A stretch of 64,000 nt of DNA from Gigantopelta aegis (taxonomy: Eukaryota; Mollusca; Gastropoda; Neomphalida; Peltospiridae), in contig NC_054704.1 of NCBI RefSeq assembly GCF_016097555.1, positions 28,066,207 through 28,130,206 of the forward strand, written 5' to 3'. Position 1 is the first letter of the stretch, and each line of letters starts with the position of its first letter. The position numbers and the translations under genes are program-made. Below are positions 45,516 to 56,100 of the stretch, piece by piece. Below the pieces are notes generated by a model that was not told the DNA's origin, did no database searches, and saw nothing but the letters and a program-made list of their open reading frames with translations.

Positions 45516-46584
45516 TCCTACAAAGAAGTCTTCAATGTTGACAAGTTACATGTGATAGCAAACTACATGCTCTTCCCTGTCAACTTCAGTCTAGTAATTG
45601 CTGTCTGCCATAAAATAATCACAAACAGCAGACTATTTGTGCGAATATATTTCCGGATTACTCACCGCTTTGAAAATTAACTCCACAACTCATGCAGCTA
45701 CTAGAAATATGAGAAGAGAATTTTAGTCGGCTAGAAATGTACTACTATACCTTATATAACCTCGATTCATTCTAAGAAACGATTGTGCCACTGCTAATCT
45801 ACAGTGGAATATCGATGTTTCATGGTAAAATACGTAGCCTACTTATTATTTCCAACTTTTGGTTTAGGCCTGTTGATAAATACTTGGAACATCGATTAAC
45901 GAAAGTTACAGATAAAGACAGAGTTTGATGACTCATGAACAGCAGTGACACTTACCTACATCACGAGGTGATTAAAGAAGCAGTATCAAGGATGGCGATT
46001 TGAAGTACATTTGTATGTCAAAGAAAACGTATTTAGAAAATAAACTCTGCAAGATAAAGATGGAAATTAGGGACACGTTATCATCAGTTACAATAATATT
46101 CAGTCAGACTGCATTATAGAGGGCAGTGTCAATATCTATATCTGTGCACCCGAAAATGTTTAAAATATTTTCTAGAGGAAACGCCATATAATTGTTTCAT
46201 AGATTTAATAAAAGTTCACCGAAATTGGCCGATAAACGAAATCAGGAAAATTAATTAACAATGTAAAAATGTATGAAATATATAGTTTTAAATATGGCGT
46301 ATATGAATACGTTGTGCACATCAATGTACATGAAAATATAAATAAAATAAATAATAATAAATAAAGAAGAAAGAAACACAAGAATCGTTGTTAATTTTTC
46401 CAAGAAAATATAACTGACCACAAAACAAAACGCGGACAAAATAATAATAATTATTATTTGTAATACTAATATATTATTCCATTATAACCTCCATTATAAA
46501 GTGGCGCAATTACGAAACCAATTTACTAGTAGACTTCAGTGGTTGATAAAATTGTAAAAGTTGTCATTATTCTACTCTCTGGAA

Positions 46585-46920
46585 CATGGGGGTGGACCTA
46601 GCCCAATGGTAAAGCGTTCGCTTGATGCGCGGTCGGTCTGGGATCGATCCCTGTCGGTGAGCTCATTGGGCTATTTCTCGCTCCAGCCAGTGCACCACGA
46701 CTGGTATATCAAAGGCCGTGGTATGTATTATCCTGTCTGTGGGATGGTGCATATAAAAGATCCCTTGCTGCTAATCGAAAAGAGTAGCCCATGAAGTAGC
46801 GACAGCGGGTTTCCTCTCTCAATATCTATGTGGTCCGTAACCATATGTCTGACGCCATATAACCGTAAATAAAATGTGTTGAGTGCGTCGTTAATGAAAA
46901 AAACATTTTCTTTTTTTCTC
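46585..46920 (+). mobile_element. tRNA-headed SINE (family A), full length, outside the duplication
   Basis: GGGTGGACCTAGCCCAATGG head, GGGATCGATCCCTGTCGG B box, full body, TTGAGTGCGTCGTTAATG tail. Confidence 0.88.
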
Positions 46921-48283
46921 TGGAACATTGGAATACCAAAAATGAAATTGCGCACCACTGATATACCCTCCATTTTCCATTGAACACTTCGCCGGGACTC
47001 ATAAGACTATGTACATGGGTACATGTAGAGATGTTTTAACTGATTGGGGGTTTTCTCGTTCCAACCAGAATAGAATAGAATAGAGGTTTAACGACACCCC
47101 CAGCACAAAAAATACATCGGCTATTGGGTGTCAAACTATGTCGTTCCTACGAGTGCACCATAACCGACCTGAGCACATATTTTTCACAATATTAATGTTT
47201 AAATGACACAATAGTATATGTTTCAATATAATCTCATTCAATAGCTAGTTGGCATGATAACATGTAATTCTGAAGCTGACAAAGTGGACTACTTCAAGAC
47301 AGCAGGTGAAGAAAATCACAATATATATAGATGGATTTTTTTTTTCGAATAGAAACCCATTGTCCGACAATGGAGGGACACTTGGTCCTGACAACTATCT
47401 TAAAACTAATATCGGGGTAATTTTCAAGTAGGGCACTACACTATTGCTTGTGAGGAAATTGTCATTCTGAACATCCTCAAAACAAACAATATCATTTTCT
47501 GCCAAAATAGTTTTTCCAAAACATAATTATAACTAATAACATAATTATAAAGATAATTAAATATAAACTGCATTACTTGTTATCGCAATAACGACCACAG
47601 TGCATACGCAAAACGTACCATTATCTACAATTTCGGCCAGACGAATAGATATATAAAGCCAGAGTTTTGTGTGGCAACATATCATTTCATAATGAATTCG
47701 AATACCTACACTTGTGTTGTTTTTGTTTTACTTCTACCGATCTGACTACTATATATATATATATGACACAAACGGTTTGAGACAAAATCTTATGGGCTTT
47801 TCAAGTTTTCTTCCCACATTACTGCTTTCAAGGTGAAACCTTGCATGGCATTGTTGTAAACTCTGGTAGGGAAAGAAAACTATCATATATGCCAAATAAT
47901 TATTCATTCTCATGTACACGATATTGTGTGAAAACGCAAAACACCCCCACATATTAACGATTCTTAACCCACAGGTTCTCATAGTGTAAAATATACCCCT
48001 TGAACAGCTGCTCGGAACTATTGTCTCTGGATGGCTCTGGAAACAAAACAGAGTATTAACAGAGTTTCTTCTGTTGTGTGTGCGTATGTATTGATATATG
48101 AATATCTATATGTTGTATGTAAGTCAAGGTTGACTATTACATACATAGATATTAACGCACTGGCGCATGGGATAATTGGTCTCACAAATTGTCTCATGCC
48201 GTTGCTGGGACTCGAACCTCAGGCACCGAATCACCAGCAAATTGCAGACTAACCATGATACGTTCTGAGCTATCAAGTCATCC

Positions 48284-48314
<31 letters not shown>

Positions 48315-48600
48315 TGTATCTATGTTAGTGTTCGGTATTCAACCTGAAAATGGTATTCGAATATTCGATCGAAATGACGAGCGAATATTCGATTACCAAC
48401 TAACAACAACTGACTCATAAAACTATCGGCTGTTTTTATAGTTTGTAATGTATAAATTACTTTTAATAACCCCTAAAATCAAGTTACGAAAACAAATAAA
48501 AAATCATAATGCTTTAATGACTGGTAGCTAACTTATCTATTTTTCTAGCATGGTGTCTGCACAGCTCTTAACAATTTCAAGACGTGTTTTGAATTGAATA
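46921..48600. other. Spacer, no gene recognised
   Basis: A family-D SINE tail with (GAATA)n is at 47075-47150 and (TATG)n at 48283-48320. The remainder shows nothing. Confidence 0.5.
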
Positions 48601-48606
48601 CTAAAC

Positions 48607-48677
48607 CAATCTGATTCAAATAAGCTCCACTGGTTTATAAGGTTCTATTAACAGTAGAGCTGATATCAGTCAGATCG
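48607..48677. mobile_element. 71-bp micro-element with 9-bp target duplication
   Basis: Begins CAATCTGATTCAAATAAGCT and ends AGCTGATATCAGTCAGATCG, with ATACTAAAC duplicated at 48598-48606 and 48678-48686. Ends match the 592-bp and 3316-bp elements, so this is a heavily shortened member. Confidence 0.85.
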
Positions 48678-48712
48678 ATACTAAACGGATTTGAATTTGT
48701 TAGTGAGAGAGA

Positions 48713-48830
48713 ACAGGGTGTAGTGGTCTTACACCTACCCATCGCTATGGGTGGGAGCCGGTACCGTGCTGCGAACCCTGCACCTACTAGCCTTATATCC
48801 GATGGCTTAACCACGACACCACCGAGGTTT
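48713..48830 (-). mobile_element. SINE head fragment (family C)
   Basis: GGAGCCGGTACCGTGCTGCG and GGCTTAACCACGACACCACC mark a reversed head. Confidence 0.7.
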
Positions 48831-49253
48831 TTAAAGCGAAATACGTAATATTCACTGCTTAAAATGATTACACTTGTTTGAGATCACGTGGCAGGTTTCT
48901 ATTTACCTATAAGCAACATAACACTGGAAATACTGGTCTATTAATAGCCAAATAATTGTCAATAATGTCCATTGAGTAAAACACCACGGGGGAGTCACTG
49001 TCACTATTAAGGCAAGCATGGTTGGGAAATGCAGGAAATTTAGCTTTTTATACAAATTATATTTATCTTAAAATTGTTTAACAATCAAAAGCGAGTTAGA
49101 TACGTTTTTAAACAACGTGATATAAGATAACGGTCACAAATACATGAATGTATATAGTATTATATTATATATCGTTACATTTCTCAGAGTCTTGTGAAAA
49201 TATTAAACATTTACGATGCCATGACCAGCGCCTGAAGGTTCTAATAGACCAAA

Positions 49254-49300
49254 TAAATTTCCTATTGCCAATAATAACATTATTGGCAATAGGAAATTTA
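49254..49300. repeat. Perfect 22-bp inverted repeat with 3-nt loop
   Basis: Arms TAAATTTCCTATTGCCAAT.. and ..ATTGGCAATAGGAAATTTA pair without mismatch around AAC. Confidence 0.9.
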
Positions 49301-49974
49301 CTAATAAAACTGATATAAGCAGCGTATCAACACACCCAGGAAGTAAATCAATAAAAAGTGTGGCACCTCACGTTTAATTTAACTGCGAGAAAATGGGGGT
49401 CACATACCATTTAAGAGATGTAATTAATGTTTTTATTAGCAACCGTCATTTTCGCTGAAAAATGCAGTTCCATTTTTGGGGGTACCCTGCATTGGTTTTA
49501 ACCTGCATAACAACTGTATAACAAATAAAAGTGTATTTATTTATTGTCAGTGGATAATAGTATTTGCACAACTAATCAATGTTACATATTACTACCAATC
49601 ACAGCCACAGCCGTTTGAACTCTTTTCTTTGGTACCATGAAACCTATATAATCTCAAAGGCAAAAGTTATTGTGACATGGATTGTTTGGAGTAATAAATT
49701 TGTGAATGGATTAATGGATGTAAACCAGAGAAAATGTGCATGAAACAGCTCAAAGAAATGCAACCAAGCAGTTGTTGCAGCGACTGCATGCTTTGTGCAA
49801 GAAACATGGAATATTCGGGAGAAATCCTGTCGTGTTCACCATAAAAGGCCTGACATTCAGTCGCAAATCATTGCCACTCTGTGCAGCTTTCAGAAGTCCA
49901 GAAAAACACCATTAGTGAATTGTTTGATGCAATTTCGTCATGCCACGCGTCTGTGAAAATGACAGATGGGGAGT

Positions 49975-50275
49975 CATAGGGATGCTTGAATCTGGGACCT
50001 TGCAGCGTGACGTCGCACATCGATTCAACGTCCACAGAAACACCATATGACACTTATGGCAACGATATCAACAAAACCACCACGTCAGGGACCGTCCCCT
50101 TAGCGGCCGACCACTCGTGACAACCCCTCGCCAAGACACATGAATCCGAACCACGCATAGGCGAAACAGGTTCCAGCCAGCAACCCTCACAGCCCGTACC
50201 ATACATGGCAACAGAAGTGTATCAGCGACGAGTCCGACGACGTCTACGCATCTACGGCGTCCGTGCTACTGACTG
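49975..50275 (+). pseudogene. Relic of a Tc1-like transposase N-terminus
   Basis: Reads GMLESGTLQRDVAHRFNVHR then NTI, a stop, HLWQRYQQNHH and RPLSGRPLVTTPRQDT: the helix-turn-helix and GRPR part of a Tc1 transposase. The catalytic half is missing and stops interrupt the frame. Confidence 0.85.
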
Positions 50276-50279
50276 TGCG

Positions 50280-51630
50280 AACTTCGCTCTGGATCCCCTC
50301 TAGTGATGTGGCTCATTTGCATATGGCAGATGCCATACTTTTCATGGATAACACTCGTAAAACATCATCGGACTTCTTGTGCGTGTCACATGTTTTGCCT
50401 TTTAGTATATATATAAATCATTATGATGTCTACTTTGATCTGAGATTTAATCTACTTCCTTTTTTCAACATGCATAAAGATAAATAACATTGCTTGGCTG
50501 GCTTGTGCAGTTTTTTTATGCTGCTGAGAAAATATTTCAATCTTCTACAACAAGACAGGAAAGATAAAGAAGAACTAACACTTGGAAGTAATCGAGTACC
50601 AATTACCTCTGTCGGTTGTGAAAAATGTACCTCAGCAATATTTATGTCATAATCACCAGTTGGAATTCGGCACCTCATTGAGGTGCAGACAATTACTTGA
50701 TTTTGTGTAACATCTGATTGATGACCGAACAGAACAGAACTTTACTCAGGCCGATACACAACGGCATATGAAGAACATACAATAACAATATTTTACAGAG
50801 ACTAGATGGGCTTTACAGGAGATAAGAACATTCTGTAGAATATACTGGTATTATTATCCACATAGTTCAAGATATTCAGGGAAATATAACCAGCATGACC
50901 CACATGTCATAATGATTTCAGGTGCACAGCGAATGGCGTAATTTTGTGAAGCGACGTCGTTACTTAATGCGGCTTCTCCAGTGTAAACGCTTATAAAATT
51001 TTTGGAAAATGGTGTCGTTTCGTCGTCTCGTTTTAGTTACGTTTGAAACTTTTTCAAATGGTACTAGTGTTATTCACGAAAATAATATTTTTCGAGTAGT
51101 GTGGATAATAAAGAAATTATTACACTCGCGTGTGAATCGTACTTATTTTACGAAAGTCGTGTCAGGATTCATATATTACCCTCGCTTTCGCTCGGTTAAT
51201 ACAATAATCCTGACACGAGTTTCATAAAATCAGTACGACACACAAGCTCGTATAATAATCTCTATATGCTAGACTGTACTGTGTAAGAGAGAGAAACACA
51301 AATGTTTTGGGAGTTTTCCTTAAATAATATTAATTTATTTTATAATTAAATTTTTTAATGTCATGTAGGCAATTTAAGTCGATTTCGACTATTTTCTAAA
51401 TTCATTTAACTTGGTTTGAAGTCACATTTGATAATTTGGGTCATTTGCACCATGAAAAGCTATACTAGACCAGTGTAAATTATTACCTCTCAGGCCTGTA
51501 GGACGGATTTTCAAAGTGTGTGTGGGTGGGTGGGGTGGGGGGGGTGGGGCTCATTTTTATGGTCAGGTTTCCGTATTAGCAATACAAGACATTTTAAAAT
51601 CCCGAAATAAAAACTGGCGAAAAAAATTCT
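50280..51630. other. Spacer with LINE-tail remnant and poly-G, no gene recognised
   Basis: At 50735-50790 CGAACAGAACAGAACTTTAC looks like a reversed retroposon tail. A fold-back element is at 51109-51262 and a G-rich run at 51515-51550. Confidence 0.5.
51109..51262. repeat. Fold-back element with ~65-bp arms
   Basis: GTGTCAGGATTCATATATTA and TAATACAATAATCCTGACAC are the central parts of two long arms; outer parts include CGTACTTATTTTACGAAA and TTTCATAAAATCAGTACG. Confidence 0.75.
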
Positions 51631-51634
51631 TTAC

Positions 51635-51810
51635 ACCAGCAGATGGGATAGTGCATATAAAAGATTGCTACCAATGGAAAAATGTAGCGGGTTTACTCTC
51701 CAGTACTAATAATACTATGTCATAATTACCAAATGTCTGACATCCAATAGCCGATGGTTAATAAATTCATGTGCTCGAGTGGTGTCATTAAATAAAACAA
51801 ACTTTAACTT
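51635..51810 (+). mobile_element. SINE fragment (body and tail)
   Basis: GGGATAGTGCATATAAAAGA to TCATTAAATAAAACAAAC. Confidence 0.75.
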
Positions 51811-52204
51811 TTGAAGTCACAGGCTTAGTTTAAACTCGAGAAAATGGACACTAAATCTGGTAATCTACAAACCTGTAAAACATTTGGAAAAAGTTACAAC
51901 AGAGTGAAACAGAAGTCTGTGACGTTAAAACATCAAAATACGCTTAAACAAACTAAACTCAACTGTTACTTCTCAGACACACGTGCACTTTTAAATATAT
52001 GAAAAATACATTTTGTGACATTAAAAACCCCAGGATGACCAGAAACACTTCGGATGTATGGAAAGTAATAATCTAAACAATAAAAATAAGTAAAGTATGA
52101 TTTCAGTTAACAAAAACGGCTAAAATAGTTTTAAAACTAGTCTGTCCCTTTAACATTTGTGCACGTTATTAATCATCCCACATTATAATTGGTCATTGGA
52201 GTTA

Positions 52205-52375
52205 AACCTGCATTTTTTCCCCCCATTAGTTGCTAGGGATCTTTTATATGCATCATACCACGACCTTTCATGGTGCACTGGCTGGAACAAGAACCAGCCC
52301 AATGGGCTCACATACTGGAATCGATCTTGGACAGACCACACAAAGCGATTAACCACTGGGCCAAGTCCTGCCCCT
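52205..52375 (-). mobile_element. SINE fragment (head and body)
   Basis: CACTGGCTGGAACAAGAACC and GGGCCAAGTCCTGCCCC in reversed orientation. Confidence 0.75.
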
Positions 52376-52704
52376 TGTGATCAATACAGGCGAGTGTCAA
52401 GGAGGGTTTTGTGTGAAGGAGGGTTTTGTGGTCAAAACCTTTTCAACAAGTCCCGATTTTTAACTTCATTTCAGCAGTTGTGTGCATGTGCCTTACATCC
52501 TTATCCTTACAAAATATTGGGTCAGTTTGAAAATACTTGGACATTCCCACTAGCAACATATTTGTAATATTGTGTACTATATAACTTTATTTATTAATGA
52601 AAATGACCGATATACACAAAAAGTCAACATCTAAGTGACTATTTAGTCCACACAATAGGCCATACGTTGTGACGTTGGATAAAAAAAAAAGAAACGAGTT
52701 ACGT

Positions 52705-52935
52705 TTGTTGTTTAAGAACACAATTACAGCACACTATTATTTTTCATCAGCTATTGGATGTCCAAATATTTGTTAATTGTGGCACTGGTCTTAGAAAAGA
52801 AAACCTGCTACATTTTTCCATTAGTAGCATGAGGATCTTTTATATGCACCATCCCACTGACAGGATAGTACATACCACATCCTTTGATATACCAGTCATG
52901 GTACACCTGATGGAACGAGAAATAGCCCACGTGTC
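52705..52935 (-). mobile_element. SINE fragment downstream of RPL37
   Basis: TTGTTTAAGAACACAATTAC tail and TTCCATTAGTAGCATGAGGA body; the head is cut after GAAATAGCCCACG. Confidence 0.75.
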
Positions 52936-53070
52936 TACGTTTAAAACTTTCTAAATAATAAATAAAGTAGTTTTATTAGTAAAACCAATTATGAACCTTC
53001 AGTTCAGTATATCCAATGTAAGAAATCAACAGACTTCATGTGGTCATTTCTTAAATTATTTATTTACGGT

Positions 53071-53149
53071 CTATTTAGCAACAGTGGTAGGTGCTGCAGG
53101 AGTGGTCTTCCCACGTGGCTTGGGAGTTGTCCCTTCACGGAATCCATTT
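53071..53149 (-). CDS. RPL37: RPL37 terminal coding exon
   Basis: Acceptor TTGTTTTCAG; it reads [20 protein letters not shown] then TTVAK and TAG. A polyadenylation signal AATAAA is about 10 bp downstream. Confidence 0.95.
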
Positions 53150-56100
53150 CTGAAAACAAAACAAAATTTAAATCAAGAAATGAATTGGTGCCAAAGAAAA
53201 CTACATTATATATTCCTTACCATTTCAATACAGAAAAAAATGCTAAAGTGTTATCATGCTTGGCAATTGAACAGGATATGCACCTACTTACACAAGAAAA
53301 GGCTAATTTGGCGACATCCCAAGATATTGTTTAATTTAGAAAGGAATGGAACATTTGTTCAACACATCGCCCATATTAAACCATGGCTATTTGGTGTGTC
53401 ATGTATGGTTAATTCAACACATGGTCTAAAAAGTAAAAGAGGAAAAAAAGTAAGTTTGTTTATTTAAGAACACCACTAGAGCACATTATTTTAATCTTAT
53501 CATCGGCTATTGGACGTCAAACATATGGTCATTCTGACACTGTTTTTAGAGGAAACCCGCTGTCGCCACATAGGCTACTCTTCTTTACGACAGGCAGCAA
53601 GGGATCTTTTATTTGCGCTTCCCACAGGCAGGATAGCACAAACCATGGCCTTTGTTGAACCAGTTATGGATCACTGGTCGGTGCAAGTGGTTTACACCTA
53701 CCCATTGAGCCTTGCGGAGCACTCACTCAGGGTTTGGAGTCGGTATTTGGATTAAAAATCCCATGCCTCGACTGGGATCCGAACCCAGTACCTACCAGCC
53801 TGTAGACCGATGGCCTGCCACGACGCCACCGAGGCCGGTAGTAAAAGAGGAAACCTGCTGCTGCCAAAGAAGGGATCTTTTCTATGCACTTTTCCATAGA
53901 GAACAGTATATACCAGTTCTGGGGCACCGACTGACACTGGGTAAAACAAAAACATGACCAGTCCACCTTGGACTATGAACCATACAGCTTATAACACCTC
54001 ATTTCTTTGTCTTCAGCATTAAGGTTATAGTCCGGGGATTTCCTGACTGCTTAAATCTGTAATCTGAATTTCCAACCATTTTATAAGCATAGAGCCCAAT
54101 ATTGTGGGGTGGCCGGGTATATAGCTCAATGGTAGGACACCACCAGAAAAGCACATTGATTAATTAATAATCAGCTATTGGATGTCAAACATTTAGCCAT
54201 TTTTAACTCTTTAGAGAAAACCCACTATATTTTCAATTAGTAGCTAGGGATCTTTGATATGCACCATCCCATGCAGGATAGCACATACCACGGCCTTTGA
54301 TATACCAGTTGTGGTGCACTGGCTGTAAAAAAAATTAGCCCAATGGGCCTACTGACGGGTGGATCCTAGAAAGACCACACATCAAGCAAGAGATCTCAAT
54401 ACTAAGAGTTCTTGTGTGAAGTGGGATGAGTTACAAGATAGGTCATCCTCAGTGGACCAGTGTTCCGTCGGACTGGTTTATGCGTTTCACGGTAAACCAA
54501 ATGACCACGTCGGGAACCAATCAAATAGTTTACAAACGTTAGCGAAACATTCACTGGCTGAACTTGGGGCCAGTGTTGTTTGTTTTCTTTCCTGATACCA
54601 TCAACTAGAGCTGGTCTAACCTGAATCGTCTGAAGACTTTCTTCAGATGTCTCATTCTTCCCGTGCCAGTAGTCCTCCTCCTCTTCGACTTGATACTCCA
54701 GTTATCTAAAGAAAAATATTTATTGCTCAGTTGCTTTCAATTTGAAATGAAATTTTTTTAAAAGAGAGAAGAAAAACACATACAAAAATTACATATTAAC
54801 TGTTGTCATTCTTGTAAAGATGAAAAAAAGAGAATACTATCTATATATATATGTATATATACTTAACTCCAAAAGAAACGCGAATACGTAGATTGGAGGT
54901 TTTGAGTGCACTCATTGAAATACGTCCCAAAGTTCTTAAAATAATCGTTTCTATGAAAAACTTAAACAATTCGTAAAGATGAGATTTCATGTTATTGACA
55001 TGTTAAAAATCGAGGTCGCATTGTCATTTGAAATGTCAAGGCCATGGCGCTTCTTCAATGGCGTCACATGCCACTCAAACATGTCCACTAATAGCGGGTG
55101 TGTCCGCCATAGCTGGCCATGACCGCCGCACACCTCCTACCCATGGAGAGGAAGAGGTTCCTGATAAAGGCCCTGGGCACGTTGTTGTAGGTGTCCATAC
55201 GGCCTGGCGGAGCTGCTGCTGTGGGGAGCAGGGCGTTGGTTCATCATGCGCTGAACCTCGTCCCACAAGTGCTCGATGGGGTTCAGATCCGGGCTTAAAG
55301 CTGGCCAGTCCATTGTGATATGCTGTGCCAGGAATGCCTGGGTGGCCCGTGCCGTGTGTGGCCTGGCGTTGTCGTGCTGGTAAACCATCTGACGGTGACC
55401 CGCGAAAAAAGGCACCACCACAGGCGTGAGCACTTCGTCGATGTAGCGCTGTGCTGTGACGCCCCTGCCGCGTCCTCGGCCGTTGTTGTCGAAGATGACA
55501 GTGGATCACGACGTCCCCAGGATAGCACCCCACAGCATGACGGAAGGCCCTCCCCAACGGTCCCTCTCCATAACAGACGCATCTGTGAAGCGCTGAAGTG
55601 GGACGCCTCCACACCCTCATACGACCGTCGGCCCTATCTAAGCAGTAGCGGCTTTCGTCGGAGAAGACGATGTTCTGCTACTGTCGGTTCCGCCACTGTC
55701 GATGCAGAACAGCCCAGTTGGTCGTGCAAGGCGGTGTCGCTGTGTGAACCAAATGACGGTCACGACAGTTCAGATGGATGGCGATCAGACGACGTCGTAC
55801 CGTGGTGTAGGAAACGGGGCGGTTGTGGGTTCCCACTGTCTGCCGGGCTGTTGTGGTGGCTGGTACGAACCGATCACGCATGTGAGTTCGGACGATGTAA
55901 CGGTCCTGGCGATGTGACGTCACTCTGGGACGGCCGCTACGTGGACGGTCGACGACGTTGTTGTTCTGTAGAAATCGGTCTATGAGACGGTAGATTGTCG
56001 AGACATGGACACCTCAAGCTTGCAACCTGCCTGGCATCCATTCCGGCCTCCAAGTCCCCAAAGCTCTATGTCTGGAATCAGCGTTAAGTCGTGGCATCGT

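Larger units (their letters stand above)
30694..46550. repeat. Segmental duplication, copy 2
   Basis: Same-orientation copy of 1-19677. The true left end must be left of 30694, since the last exon of OAS-2 is at 30009-30138; it should fall between 19678 and 30009. Copy 2 carries its own later insertions: the pogo-like and Tc1-like elements at 32.2-35.3 kb and the SINE at 36960-37310. In the 334-bp catalytic exon I count about 22 base differences from copy 1, so the duplication is not very recent. Confidence 0.9.

Noticed and set aside
55320-55985. 221-codon plus-strand frame
   Set aside because: Antisense to the broken Tc1 transposase; the recognisable motifs are on the minus strand.
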